Shown here: piece after piece, positions 18,405-26,926 of the stretch
Numbering within the stretch: position 1 is the first letter of the stretch
Layout: each line of letters begins with the position of its first letter
NCBI RefSeq assembly: GCF_034353875.1
Contig: NZ_CP133784.1
Coordinates: 4,306,501-4,370,500 of the forward strand
DNA from: Pseudomonas sp. MH9.2
GTDB lineage: Bacteria; Pseudomonadota; Gammaproteobacteria; Pseudomonadales; Pseudomonadaceae
Reading direction: 5' to 3'
DNA length: 64,000 nucleotides
Made by a program: the position numbers and the translations under genes
Notes under the pieces: generated by a model
Told to the model about the DNA's origin: nothing
What the model saw: the letters and a program-made list of their open reading frames with translations, nothing else
Database searches by the model: none

Positions 18405-19112
18405 ATGTTCACCTCGCGTCGTTTGATTCTTGTCGCTACTGCTGTTGCCTTGTTGTCCGGGTGCGCGTCACCTAATCCTTATGACAATCAAGGACAGGCT
18501 GATAATTCGGGTGGTGTCAGCAAGACCGCCAAATACGGTGGCCTGGGTGCGCTGGCCGGGGCCCTGGCCGGTGCGGCGATCAGTCACGATAACCGCGGCA
18601 AGGGCGCGCTGATTGGCGCAGCAGTTGTTGGTGCCAGTGCTGCCGGTTACGGTTATTACGCTGACAAGCAAGAAGCCGAGTTGCGCAAAAGCATGGCCAA
18701 TACCGGGGTCGAGGTGCAGCGTCAGGGTGATCAGATCAAGCTGATCATGCCGGGCAACATCACCTTCGCCACGGACTCTTCAGCCATTGCCAGCAGCTTC
18801 TATTCGCCGCTGAATAATCTGGCGGGCTCCTTGAAGCAGTTCAACCAGAACATGATTGAAATCGTGGGCTACACCGACAGTACCGGTAGTCGTCAGCACA
18901 ACATGGACCTGTCCCAGCAGCGTGCGCAAAGCGTAAGTACTTACCTGACTTCGCAAGGCGTCGACCCTTCTCACCTGTCCGTACGTGGCGCAGGTCCGGA
19001 TCAGCCGATTGCCAGCAACGCCGACGTGAATGGCCGGGCGCAGAACCGTCGGGTTGAAGTTAACCTGAAGCCTATTCCGGGTCAGCAATACCAGCAGCCG
19101 CCGCAGCAGTAA
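18405..19112 (+). CDS. OmpA-family lipoprotein with glycine zipper
   Basis: 235 residues. A lipoprotein signal peptide ends in the lipobox LLSGC with Cys20. A glycine-zipper stretch (about 50-90: GGLGALAGALAGAAIS and GALIGAAVVGASAAGYGYY) follows, then an OmpA-like peptidoglycan-binding domain (about 115-228) with EIVGYTDSTGSR and RGAGPDQPIASN...GRAQNRRVEV, the residues that hold meso-diaminopimelate. It resembles YiaD/PAL-type proteins anchoring a membrane to peptidoglycan. CAGGAG precedes the ATG. The tail is rich in Gln and Pro. Confidence 0.93.
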   Translation: MFTSRRLILVATAVALLSGCASPNPYDNQGQADNSGGVSKTAKYGGLGALAGALAGAAISHDNRGKGALIGAAVVGASAAGYGYYADKQEAELRKSMANTGVEVQRQGDQIKLIMPGNITFATDSSAIASSFYSPLNNLAGSLKQFNQNMIEIVGYTDSTGSRQHNMDLSQQRAQSVSTYLTSQGVDPSHLSVRGAGPDQPIASNADVNGRAQNRRVEVNLKPIPGQQYQQPPQQ

Positions 19113-19141
19113 GACAGCATTTTTGATATCTGCCGCTAACC

Positions 19142-19171
19142 CGGCAGGAGCGAATTCACTCGCTCCTGCCG
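19142..19171. terminator. Hairpin between convergent lipoprotein and acyltransferase genes
   Basis: Perfect 12-bp stem CGGCAGGAGCGA / TCGCTCCTGCCG with loop ATTCAC, between the stop codons of two convergent genes (19112 and 19183). No T-run on either side, so it may act weakly in both directions or be a short repeat element; the GGAGCGA sequence resembles the core of Pseudomonas REP repeats. Confidence 0.55.
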
Positions 19172-19182
19172 TCAGGTTGCGA

Positions 19183-20088
19183 TCAACGCTTTTGTGGGTA
19201 TTCCTGGTGCAGGCGATCCAGGAGTAAATCCTTGTCTTCCCACAATCGGTTGATCCACTGCTGGAATTCCAGGCGGTATTCACCGTCCTGGTCATAATTG
19301 CTGCCGATGAACTGCGGTGGGATTTTGATTTCTTCGAAATGCGCGACCACTTCCCTGACGTTACCGCACAGCAGATCCCAGTAACCTGGGCGCCCACCTG
19401 GGTAGTGAATGGTCACGTTGACGATGGCCTCCAACTGATCGCCCATGGCGTCGAGTACAAACGCGATGCCGCCCGCTTTGGGTTTGAGCAGGTGGCGAAA
19501 GGGCGAGTTCTGCTCGGCGTGTTTGCTCTCGGTGAATCGCGTGCCTTCCACGAAGTTGAAGATACCCACCGGGTTATTGCGGAACTTGTCGCAAGTACGC
19601 TGCGTGGTTTCCAGGTCTTTGCCCTTCTTCTCCGGGTGTTTGGCCAGGTACGCCTTGGAGTAACGCTTCATGAACGGAAAACCTAGCGCCCACCAGGCCA
19701 GGCCAATAACCGGTACCCAGATCAACTCCTGCTTGAGAAAGAACTTCAGCGGACGGATGCGCCGATTGAGTACGTATTGCAGGACCATGATGTCGACCCA
19801 GCTTTGATGGTTGCTGGTAATCAGGTACGAGTGTTGATAGTCCAGGCCTTCGAGCCCGCTCAGGTGCCAGCGGGTGTTGCGCACCAGCTTCATCCAGGCT
19901 TTGTTGCTGCTGATCCAGGCTTCGTGGATGTGGCTCATCAGCCAGTCGGTCAAGCGTTGGGCGGCAGGGAAGGGCAGGCACAGCTTGAAGATGGCGACCA
20001 CGAACAACGGTGTGCAGCAAACGATTGTGTTAAGCGCCAAAAGCAACGAGGCAATCACGCCTCGCAATGGGGCAGGCAAAAAGTCCAT
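19183..20088 (-). CDS. PlsC-like lysophospholipid acyltransferase (YihG type)
   Basis: 301-residue membrane-associated acyltransferase. The N-terminal hydrophobic segment (about residues 8-32) is followed by the catalytic NHQSWVD (HX4D, near residue 92), FLKQELIWVPVIGLAWW and the acceptor-binding FVEGTRFT (about 180-187). Length and motifs match YihG/1-acylglycerol-3-phosphate acyltransferase family proteins, which acylate lysophosphatidic acid or related lipids with acyl-CoA or acyl-ACP. It is encoded convergent to the lipoprotein gene and co-directional with pta, 62 bases downstream of pta. Confidence 0.88.
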   Translation of the reverse strand: MDFLPAPLRGVIASLLLALNTIVCCTPLFVVAIFKLCLPFPAAQRLTDWLMSHIHEAWISSNKAWMKLVRNTRWHLSGLEGLDYQHSYLITSNHQSWVDIMVLQYVLNRRIRPLKFFLKQELIWVPVIGLAWWALGFPFMKRYSKAYLAKHPEKKGKDLETTQRTCDKFRNNPVGIFNFVEGTRFTESKHAEQNSPFRHLLKPKAGGIAFVLDAMGDQLEAIVNVTIHYPGGRPGYWDLLCGNVREVVAHFEEIKIPPQFIGSNYDQDGEYRLEFQQWINRLWEDKDLLLDRLHQEYPQKR

Positions 20089-20150
20089 GCGGGGCAGGGC
20101 TCCAAAAATAGTTCAAGTGCCGCCGGACTTCCCGGCGGTTGTTATTGGGG

Positions 20151-22241
20151 TCAGGAAAGGTTGTCAGCCTGAATCGCCGTAAGGGCGATGGTGTAGACGA
20201 TGTCATCGACCTGAGCGCCGCGCGGCAGGTCGTTAACCGGTTTGCGCAGGCCTTGCAGCATCGGGCCGAGGCTGACGCAATCTGCGCTGCGCTGCACGGC
20301 TTTGTAAGTGGTGTTGCCGGTATTCAGGTCCGGGAACACAAACACCGTGGCACGTCCGGCGACCGGGCTGTTGGGCGCCAGTTGGCGAGCGACGGTTTCG
20401 TTGGCGGCGGCATCGTACTGCAGCGGACCGTCGATCAAAAGATCGCTTTGGGCCCGATGCGCCAGTTGCGTGGCTTCACGGACTTTTTCCACTTCTTCGC
20501 CGCTGGCCGAATCACCGCTGGAGTAACTGATCATCGCCACCCTCGGCGCAATGCCGAAAGCCACTGCCGAATCGGCGCTTTGCAGGGCGATTTCAGCCAA
20601 CTCGTTGGCGCTGGGGTGCGGGTTCATGATGCAGTCGCCGTAGACCAGTACCTGCTCCGGGAACAGCATGAAAAATACGGACGACACCAAGGTGCAGCCC
20701 GGCGCGGTCTTGATCAATTGTAACGCCGGACGGATGGTATTGGCGGTGGAGTGGATGACCCCGGAAACCAGGCCGTCGACCTCATCGAGCGCCAGCATCA
20801 TGGTGCCGATCACTACGGTGTCTTCCAATTGCTGTTCGGCCATCGGCGCGTTGAGGCTCTTGCTTTTGCGCAGCTCGACCATGGGTACGATATAGCGTCC
20901 CCGGATCAGGTCCGGGTCGAGAATTTCCAGCCCTGCTGGCAACTCGATGCCCTGGGCCTGGGCCACGGCATAGACTTCTTCTGGCTTGGCCAGCAGCACG
21001 CAACGGGCGATGCCGCGTGCCTGGCAGATGGCCGCCGCCTGGATGGTCAACGGCTCGCTGCCTTCCGGGAGGACGATACGCTTGTTGGCGGCTTGTGCGC
21101 GCTGGATCAATTGATAGCGAAAGACCGCCGGGGACAGGCGCATTTCCCGAGGTGTGCCGCAACGCTGGTGCAACCACTTCGCGTCCAGATGCCCGGCGAC
21201 AAAATCGGTAATTATTTCCGCGCGCTCGCGGTCATCGATAGGGATCTCTTTGTTCAGTTGGTTCAGCTGGTTCGCCGTGTCATACGAGCCGGTGCTCACG
21301 GACAATACGGGCAAGCCCGCTTGTAGCGCGCCGCGGCACAGCTCCATGATCCGTGGATCAGGCACGGTGTCGCTGGTCAGCAGCAGGCCAGCCAACGGGA
21401 CGCCGTTCATCGCTGCAAGGCTGACGGCGAGGATGATGTCATCGCGATCGCCAGGCGTTACCACGAGTACGCCCGGTTTAAGCAGCGATACGGTGTTGAG
21501 CACGGTGCGCGCGCAGAGGATGACTTTAGACATGCGTCGCTGCTCGTAATCGCCGGCATTGAGTACCTGTGCGCCAAGCAGATCGGCCACGTCGCGGGTA
21601 CGCGGTGCGTTCAGGTCAGCCTGAAACGGAATACAGCCCAGTAGGCGGAAATCACCGTTACGCAACAAAGGCGAGTGTTCTTTGAGGCGCGCGGCGAAGG
21701 CTTCCATGCTTTCGTCGGTGCGCACTTTATTCAAAATTACGCCGAGGACTTTCGGGTCTTTTGGCCCACCGAACAGTTGCGCCTGCAATTCGACCCGCCC
21801 GGACAGCTCGGTCAGCACTTCATTTTCCGGCGCGGAGACCAGAATCACTTCTGCATCCAGGCTTTTCGCCAAATGCAGATTGACCCGCGCGGCGTAGCTG
21901 GCATGGCGGGTAGGTACCATGCCTTCGACGATCAGCACGTCCTTGCCTACCGCAGCCTCTTGATACAACTGGATGATTTCTTCCAGCAATTCGTCTAGCT
22001 GGCCATCGCCGAGCATCCGTTCGACATGGGCCAGCCCCAGCGGTTTAGGAGGCTTGAGCCCGTGGGTGCGAGCGACCAGTTCGGTAGATCGCTCTGGCCC
22101 CAGATCGCCCGGATGAGGTTGGGCGATGGGTTTGAAAAAGCCGACCTTGAGCCCTGCACGTTCAAGCGTGCGCACCAGGCCCAGGCTGATGGAAGTCAGA
22201 CCCACACCGAAGTCAGTGGGGGCGATAAAAAAAGTTTGCAT
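20151..22241 (-). CDS. pta: Phosphate acetyltransferase
   Basis: 696 residues, the long proteobacterial Pta. Reaction: acetyl-CoA plus phosphate to acetyl phosphate plus CoA. The N-terminal P-loop-like domain (about 1-210, MQTFFIAPTDFGVGLTSISL) is followed by a DRTGG regulatory domain (about 215-330) and the C-terminal catalytic PTA domain (about 370-690) with RIVLPEGSEPLTIQAA and SYSSGDSASGEE. In most pseudomonads ackA is adjacent, but here no acetate kinase gene lies on either side, so it must be encoded elsewhere or outside the window. Confidence 0.96.
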   Translation of the reverse strand: MQTFFIAPTDFGVGLTSISLGLVRTLERAGLKVGFFKPIAQPHPGDLGPERSTELVARTHGLKPPKPLGLAHVERMLGDGQLDELLEEIIQLYQEAAVGKDVLIVEGMVPTRHASYAARVNLHLAKSLDAEVILVSAPENEVLTELSGRVELQAQLFGGPKDPKVLGVILNKVRTDESMEAFAARLKEHSPLLRNGDFRLLGCIPFQADLNAPRTRDVADLLGAQVLNAGDYEQRRMSKVILCARTVLNTVSLLKPGVLVVTPGDRDDIILAVSLAAMNGVPLAGLLLTSDTVPDPRIMELCRGALQAGLPVLSVSTGSYDTANQLNQLNKEIPIDDRERAEIITDFVAGHLDAKWLHQRCGTPREMRLSPAVFRYQLIQRAQAANKRIVLPEGSEPLTIQAAAICQARGIARCVLLAKPEEVYAVAQAQGIELPAGLEILDPDLIRGRYIVPMVELRKSKSLNAPMAEQQLEDTVVIGTMMLALDEVDGLVSGVIHSTANTIRPALQLIKTAPGCTLVSSVFFMLFPEQVLVYGDCIMNPHPSANELAEIALQSADSAVAFGIAPRVAMISYSSGDSASGEEVEKVREATQLAHRAQSDLLIDGPLQYDAAANETVARQLAPNSPVAGRATVFVFPDLNTGNTTYKAVQRSADCVSLGPMLQGLRKPVNDLPRGAQVDDIVYTIALTAIQADNLS

Positions 22242-22336
22242 GCGGGCTTCTCAATTGAGCAGTGCAAGGGCGGCGCGGATCAGCCAGCCAAAATACCGGT
22301 TTACGTCACTGATTCTTTTCGCACATTACAGGCACG

Positions 22337-22666
22337 CTATCGATTCTCGGTGCCTTGGTTGGGCATAAGACTATCGCTATCCAGGCTCTGCGCACACCAG
22401 CCACAGCTAAAGCTTTTACCTATTCGTTGTTGCCGTTGCGCTGGATCAAGCACCCAAGGCCGCGATTGCCATGGCGGTTGATGGCGTAGATGCTGGGTGT
22501 GGCCGCAGGAAAGCACGGCAATCCAGTGCCCTTCCTCGTCCTGGCGAAACTCAAGAAGTGTCGGGTTTTCCAATCTGGGCCGTCCGTCAGAGTTGCGTTC
22601 GCTTTCGGGCGATTGCTTGGTTAAACTTGATCGTTCTCCAATCTTAAGCAAAAGGTCTTGCCCCAT
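22337..22666 (-). CDS. DUF3565 domain-containing protein
   Basis: Small protein of about 109 residues. The conserved block GHWIAVLSCGHTQHLRHQPP and the later FSCGWCAQS contain Cys and His in a pattern (CGH...H...CGWC) that suggests a small zinc-binding domain. Function unknown. The start is uncertain: ATG 22666 shares bases with the start codon of the divergent SlyD-type gene, an upstream ATG (22696) would lie inside that gene, and a TTG start slightly inside is possible. The N-terminal 30 residues are polar and probably disordered. Confidence 0.68.
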   Translation of the reverse strand: MGQDLLLKIGERSSLTKQSPESERNSDGRPRLENPTLLEFRQDEEGHWIAVLSCGHTQHLRHQPPWQSRPWVLDPAQRQQRIGKSFSCGWCAQSLDSDSLMPNQGTENR

Positions 22667-23150
22667 GCCGATCGCCGCCAACAAGGCTGTCTCCATTGAC
22701 TATACCCTGACCAACGACGCTGGTGAGGTCATCGATAGTTCCGCCGGCGGCGCGCCGCTGGTCTACCTGCAAGGTGCAGGCAACATCATTCCGGGCCTGG
22801 AGAAGGCTCTGGATGGCAAGAGCGTCGGTGACGAACTGAAAGTGTCCATCGAGCCGGAAGACGCTTATGGCGAATACCTGGCCGAACTGGTCAGCACCCT
22901 GAGCCGCAGCATGTTCGAAGGTGTCGACGAACTGGAAGTGGGTATGCAGTTCCACGCGTCGGGCCCGGACGGCAGCATGCAGATCGTGACCATCCGCGAT
23001 CTGGATGGCGATGATGTGACCGTTGACGGCAACCATCCTTTGGCGGGTCAGCGTTTGAATTTCGAGGTCAAGATCATTGAAATTCGTGACGCCAGCCAGG
23101 AAGAAGTCGCTCATGGTCACGTGCATGGCGAAGGCGGCCATCACCATTGA
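22665..23150 (+). CDS. FKBP-type peptidyl-prolyl cis-trans isomerase, SlyD-like
   Basis: 161 residues. An FKBP domain with inserted flap: VSIDYTLTNDAGEVIDSS at the start, then the active-site edge YLQGAGNIIPGLEKALDGKS (about 35-54) and EPEDAYGEY. The C-terminus is histidine-rich (HGHVHGEGGHHH), as in SlyD metal-binding tails. SlyD proteins catalyse proline isomerisation, act as chaperones and carry nickel to hydrogenase or other enzymes. The start MPIAANKAV at 22665 is chosen because family members begin there; AAGGTC lies 9 bases upstream. Confidence 0.92.
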   Translation: MPIAANKAVSIDYTLTNDAGEVIDSSAGGAPLVYLQGAGNIIPGLEKALDGKSVGDELKVSIEPEDAYGEYLAELVSTLSRSMFEGVDELEVGMQFHASGPDGSMQIVTIRDLDGDDVTVDGNHPLAGQRLNFEVKIIEIRDASQEEVAHGHVHGEGGHHH

Positions 23151-23178
23151 TTTGTGCTGCTAAGCTCTGTTAGCTGGC

Positions 23179-23245
23179 AAGGCGCCCAGGCAGGTATGTG
23201 AAGACGACTGGTTCGTTTCCACGGCCTGATACGGGCGCCTTTTTA
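23179..23245 (+). terminator. Possible terminator with long loop between slyD-like and gpx genes
   Basis: Arms AAGGCGCCC (23179-23187) and GGGCGCCTT (23233-23241) pair perfectly and are followed by TTT. The 45-base loop is unusually long for an intrinsic terminator, so a second inner structure or a small leader RNA is possible. Confidence 0.45.
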
Positions 23246-23271
23246 GTTCGCTAGTTATTTGGGAGTTCGTC

Positions 23272-23754
23272 ATGAGTGTTTTTCACGACACGACATTAAA
23301 AGCTCTGGATGGCCAGGAATTGCCTCTCGCGCCCTTCAAGGGCAAAGTCGTGCTGGTGGTCAACGTCGCCTCCAAGTGTGGTCTGACACCGCAATACGCG
23401 GAGTTGGAAAAACTTTATCAAAAGTACAAGGATCAAGGCTTCAGCGTGCTGGGTCTGCCGTGCAATCAATTTGCTGGCCAGGAACCTGGGTCCGAAGCGG
23501 AGATTCAAGAGTTCTGCACCCTGAATTACGGAGTGACATTTCCGTTGGGCAGCAAGCTTGAAGTGAACGGCGCTCATCGTCATTCGCTGTACCGTCTGTT
23601 GGTCGGTGAAGGTGCCGAATTTCCCGGAGACATTACCTGGAACTTCGAGAAGTTCCTGGTGGGTAAAGACGGCCGCGTCCTCGCGCGGTTCTCGCCAAGT
23701 ACGTCTCCAGAAGATCACGCGGTGGTTCAGGCTATTGAAAAAGCCCTGAGCTGA
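23272..23754 (+). CDS. Glutathione/thioredoxin-dependent peroxidase (GPx family)
   Basis: 160-residue thiol peroxidase. The catalytic tetrad is visible: Cys36 in NVASKCGLTP, Gln70 in CNQFAGQEPG, and Trp123-Asn124 in ITWNFEKFLV. It uses Cys rather than selenocysteine. Bacterial members of this class (BtuE-like) reduce H2O2 and lipid hydroperoxides with thioredoxin more readily than glutathione. No signal peptide, so cytoplasmic. GGGAG precedes the ATG. It is monocistronic by spacing. Confidence 0.93.
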   Translation: MSVFHDTTLKALDGQELPLAPFKGKVVLVVNVASKCGLTPQYAELEKLYQKYKDQGFSVLGLPCNQFAGQEPGSEAEIQEFCTLNYGVTFPLGSKLEVNGAHRHSLYRLLVGEGAEFPGDITWNFEKFLVGKDGRVLARFSPSTSPEDHAVVQAIEKALS

Positions 23755-23909
23755 TCCACCGGCTTCGCCCGCCGGGTTGCCATTCGAGCACGCCCGGCAA
23801 GCTGTTCTCCTCCCGGTTTTGTCCATTGAATCCTCGCTATTTGCCTTTATTCTCCCCCCGACTTTTACGGCTAAATCACCCAAATCAATAGTGCTGGCAG
23901 AAGCGAGAC

Positions 23910-23917
23910 GACCGGTC
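23910..23917. promoter_or_regulatory. Candidate TetR/NemR-type operator
   Basis: Palindrome GACCGGTC directly before the start of the TetR gene, within GCGAGACGACCGGTCAT. E. coli NemR and related TetR proteins recognise sites built from GACC and GGTC half-sites, so autoregulation is plausible. Eight bases alone is weak evidence. Confidence 0.3.
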
Positions 23918-23931
23918 ATATGCTTCGCACC

Positions 23932-24543
23932 ATGAGCACATCCATTCGACTCGACAAGCGTGATCTGATCCTCGCCAAAGGCGCCCACCTGATGACCCGT
24001 CGCGGTTATCACGGCACGGGCGTGCTGGAGATTGTCCAGGCCGCAGGTATTCCCAAGGGTTCGTTTTATCACTACTTCGCCAGCAAAGAAGACTTTGCCG
24101 TGCAAGCGCTGGAGTATTTGTACGCGCCGCGATTGCAGCGTTACGCCGCTGTGCTGGCAGACCCGACGCAGAGCCCGCGTGAGCGGGTCCTGAGTTACTA
24201 CCGCGACCTGCTCGAGCATTTTTCCCGACAAGAGAAACCTGAGTATCACTGCTTTATCGGCAGCTTGAGTTTCGAAATGGCGGATGGCTGCCAACCCATC
24301 GCCAGCCAGGTGGAACAGATCCTTGAGCGTTCGGTGGCGATTCTTGCCGAGTGCCTGACGGCCGCCCGTCAGGCCGGTGAGTTGCCTCGCAATACGGACT
24401 GTGCCGCGCTCGCCGAATTTATCGCCAATGCCTGGGAAGGGGCGTTGATGCGCATGAAAGTGGGAGGCAGTGTCGCCTCCCTCGACGTTTTTCTGAACCA
24501 GCTTGAGCGTCTGTTGGCGCCCGGCCCCACTGATACCGATTGA
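23932..24543 (+). CDS. TetR family transcriptional regulator, NemR-like
   Basis: 203 residues (207 if ATG 23920 is used; neither start has a strong Shine-Dalgarno). The N-terminal helix-turn-helix contains GVLEIVQAAGIPKGSFYHYF followed by ASKEDF, as in NemR/AcuR-type repressors. The C-terminal ligand domain includes C89-type cysteines in EYHCFIGSL and ILAECLTAAR; NemR in E. coli senses electrophiles through cysteines. It ends 17 bases before an old-yellow-enzyme gene, the same pairing as nemR-nemA, which makes control of that gene by electrophiles or quinones likely. Confidence 0.88.
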   Translation: MSTSIRLDKRDLILAKGAHLMTRRGYHGTGVLEIVQAAGIPKGSFYHYFASKEDFAVQALEYLYAPRLQRYAAVLADPTQSPRERVLSYYRDLLEHFSRQEKPEYHCFIGSLSFEMADGCQPIASQVEQILERSVAILAECLTAARQAGELPRNTDCAALAEFIANAWEGALMRMKVGGSVASLDVFLNQLERLLAPGPTDTD

Positions 24544-24560
24544 TTCCCGAGGAGCGTCAC

Positions 24561-25664
24561 ATGCCAGTCAACGCCTTGTTCAAACCCTTTCATCTGGGCC
24601 ATTTGCAATTGCCGTCACGCGTGGTCATGGCACCCATGACCCGCTCGTTTTCCCCTGGTGGCGTACCTAACTCCAAAGTCATCGAATATTACCGCCGGCG
24701 TGCTGCCGCAGGCGTAGGTCTGATCATCACCGAAGGTACGACGGTTAATCACAAAGCCTCTAACGGTTACCCGAACGTCCCGCAGTTCTTTGGTGAAGCG
24801 CCGTTGGCCGGCTGGAAAAAAGTCGTGGATGCTGTGCATGCCGAAGGCGGCAAAATCGTCCCGCAACTGTGGCATGTGGGCAGCGTTCGCCGCGTCGGCA
24901 CGGAGCCTGACGCCAGCGTGCCGGGTTACGGGCCAACGGAAAAACTCAAAGACGGTCAGGTCGTGGTGCACGGCATGTCCAAACAAGACATTCAGGACGT
25001 GATTAGCGCCTTCGCTCAGGCAGCCAGGGACGCCAAGGCGATTGGCATGGACGGCGTTGAAATCCACGGTGCTCACGGTTATCTCGTCGATCAGTTTTTC
25101 TGGGAAGGCACCAATCAGCGCACGGATGAATATGGCGGCGATCTGGCCGGCCGTTCGCGTTTTGCCATCGAGTTGATCCAGGCAGTGCGTGCTGCGGTCG
25201 GCCCTGATTTTCCGATCATCTTCCGTTTCTCGCAGTGGAAGCAGCAGGACTACAGCGCACGTCTGGTGCAGACGCCGGAAGCGCTGGGCGAATTCCTCAA
25301 GCCGCTGTCAGACGCTGGCGTAGATATCTTTCATTGTTCGACACGTCGCTTCTGGGAACCTGAGTTTGAAGGCTCTGATCTGAACCTGGCCGGCTGGACC
25401 CGCAAGCTGACCGGCAAACCGACCATCACCGTGGGCAGTGTCGGGCTTGATGGCGAGTTCCTGCAATTCATGGTTAATACCGACAAGATCGCGCAACCGG
25501 CGAGCCTGGACAACCTGCTGCAGCGTTTGAACAACGACGAGTTCGACTTGGTCGCGGTAGGCCGTGCATTACTGGTGGACCCTGACTGGGCGGTGAAGGT
25601 GCGTGATGGCCGCGAGCAGGACATCCTGCCGTTCAGCCGTGACGCCTTAATGACGTTGGTCTAA
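24561..25664 (+). CDS. Old yellow enzyme family alkene/xenobiotic reductase (NemA-like)
   Basis: 367-residue FMN-dependent TIM-barrel reductase. Typical motifs are VMAPMTRSFSPGGVPN (FMN phosphate side), PQLWHVGS, and GVEIHGAHGYLVDQFFWEG with NQRTDEYGG. It reduces activated alkenes, N-ethylmaleimide, nitro-esters or quinones with NAD(P)H. The usual HxxN/HxxH substrate-binding pair is present as IHGAH. It is co-transcribed with the upstream TetR gene, with GAGGAGCG as ribosome-binding site. The physiological role is probably detoxification of reactive electrophiles. Confidence 0.93.
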   Translation: MPVNALFKPFHLGHLQLPSRVVMAPMTRSFSPGGVPNSKVIEYYRRRAAAGVGLIITEGTTVNHKASNGYPNVPQFFGEAPLAGWKKVVDAVHAEGGKIVPQLWHVGSVRRVGTEPDASVPGYGPTEKLKDGQVVVHGMSKQDIQDVISAFAQAARDAKAIGMDGVEIHGAHGYLVDQFFWEGTNQRTDEYGGDLAGRSRFAIELIQAVRAAVGPDFPIIFRFSQWKQQDYSARLVQTPEALGEFLKPLSDAGVDIFHCSTRRFWEPEFEGSDLNLAGWTRKLTGKPTITVGSVGLDGEFLQFMVNTDKIAQPASLDNLLQRLNNDEFDLVAVGRALLVDPDWAVKVRDGREQDILPFSRDALMTLV

Positions 25665-25670
25665 AACCTG

Positions 25671-25730
25671 TAGGCGCTTGCCCGCGATGGCATCATGCCT
25701 GACACACCGTCAAGCTGATCGCGGGCAAGG
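25671..25730. repeat. REP-like inverted repeat (REPIN-type) between convergent genes
   Basis: The arms CTTGCCCGCGAT (25677-25688) and ATCGCGGGCAAG (25718-25729) are perfect inverted copies separated by 29 bases. CTGTAGGCGCTTGCCCGCGAT resembles the head of the well-known Pseudomonas REP family (CTGTAGG...GCTTGC.CGCGA). Two inverted REPs with a short spacer define a REPIN. It sits between the convergent reductase and glycosyltransferase genes. Confidence 0.7.
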
Positions 25731-25750
25731 ACTGGGCGGTCCCCACGCGC

Positions 25751-26926
25751 TTACAATAATTGCCCCATGGGCAACGCCTTGTTGCTCATCGCGCACGCGC
25801 TGCGTAATTGTCTTTCGAACAGGTCGATAATCGCCGCCCATCCCTGACGACTGGCGTGTTGCCGCGCGTTCAAGCGGACTCTGCGCAGCGTTTCGCTTTC
25901 TTCGAGCAACCAACGTGCGGCATCGATAAACGCTTCCTCATCCCCCGGCATCGCTAGTGCACCATTGTGGCCGTGACGAATATGCTGAGCCGCAGCGGCT
26001 TGGTCATAGGCAATCACGCCCAGCCCGGACGCCAAGGCCTCAAGCACCACATTGCCAAAGGTTTCGGTCAGGCTCGGGAATACAAACAAATCCCCTGATG
26101 CATAGTGCGTCGCCAGTATGTCCCCCCGTTGCGTGCCGCAGAAAATCGCGTTCGGCAGTTGCTGTTCCAGCGTCGTTCGTTGCGGGCCGTCGCCGACGAT
26201 AATCAACTTCAGCGTTTGTCGAGGGTGTGCCGCTTGCAGGGCGTCAAAGCTGGTTTTAAGCAGGCCCAGATTTTTCTCGGGAGCGAGCCTGCCCACATGC
26301 AGCACGGCAATATCGTCCACGCTCAGCCCCCAGCTTTCACGCAGCGCCGCCGAGCGCTTCGATGGATGAAACAACTGACTGTCGACGCCCCGCGACAGCA
26401 GTTCAACCCGCTCAAAACCACGACGCTCCAGCTCCATTTTCTGGCTCAGGCTGGGCACGACGGTGATCTGTGAGCGATTGTGAAACCAGCGCAAGTAATG
26501 CGTCAGCAGGCGGGTGACAAACCCGAACCCGTATTCGTGAGTGTACTGCTGGAAGTTGGTGTGAAAACCACTGACCACGGCAATTCCCAAGCGCCTTGCC
26601 GCGCGCAATGCGGACAATCCCAGCGGCCCTTCGGTGGCGATGTACAGCACATCCGGGCGTTGCCGCGTCCAGCGCCGCAACAGCTTGTGCATTGATGATT
26701 GCCCCCATTGCAACCCGGGATATCCCGGAATCGGCCAGCCACGGCACAGCATCAGATCGTCTGCGGCGACAAGCCCTGCATCTTCACTCTGGCGCGGACG
26801 TATCAACTCGACACGGTGACCGCGCAGACGCAGGCCGTCGCACAACCGACCAAGGGTATTGGCCACGCCATTGATCTCTGGCGGGAAGGTTTCGGTAATC
26901 AGGGTGACATGCAAGATCGTGCTCAT
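25751..26926 (-). CDS. GT4 family glycosyltransferase
   Basis: 391 residues, GT-B fold. N-terminal half: MSTILHVTLITETFPPEING, the classic GT4 start, with the acceptor loop GVANTLGRL. C-terminal half: VLHVGRLAPEKNLGLL (donor phosphate binding), IIVGDGPQRTTLE, and FPSLTETFGNVVLEALASGL, the EX7E catalytic signature. Related proteins are mannosyl- or glucosyltransferases acting on lipids (for example mannosyl-diacylglycerol type). An in-frame ATG 24 bases upstream is possible. The region upstream is AT-rich accessory DNA. The sugar donor and acceptor are unknown. Confidence 0.9.
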   Translation of the reverse strand: MSTILHVTLITETFPPEINGVANTLGRLCDGLRLRGHRVELIRPRQSEDAGLVAADDLMLCRGWPIPGYPGLQWGQSSMHKLLRRWTRQRPDVLYIATEGPLGLSALRAARRLGIAVVSGFHTNFQQYTHEYGFGFVTRLLTHYLRWFHNRSQITVVPSLSQKMELERRGFERVELLSRGVDSQLFHPSKRSAALRESWGLSVDDIAVLHVGRLAPEKNLGLLKTSFDALQAAHPRQTLKLIIVGDGPQRTTLEQQLPNAIFCGTQRGDILATHYASGDLFVFPSLTETFGNVVLEALASGLGVIAYDQAAAAQHIRHGHNGALAMPGDEEAFIDAARWLLEESETLRRVRLNARQHASRQGWAAIIDLFERQLRSACAMSNKALPMGQLL

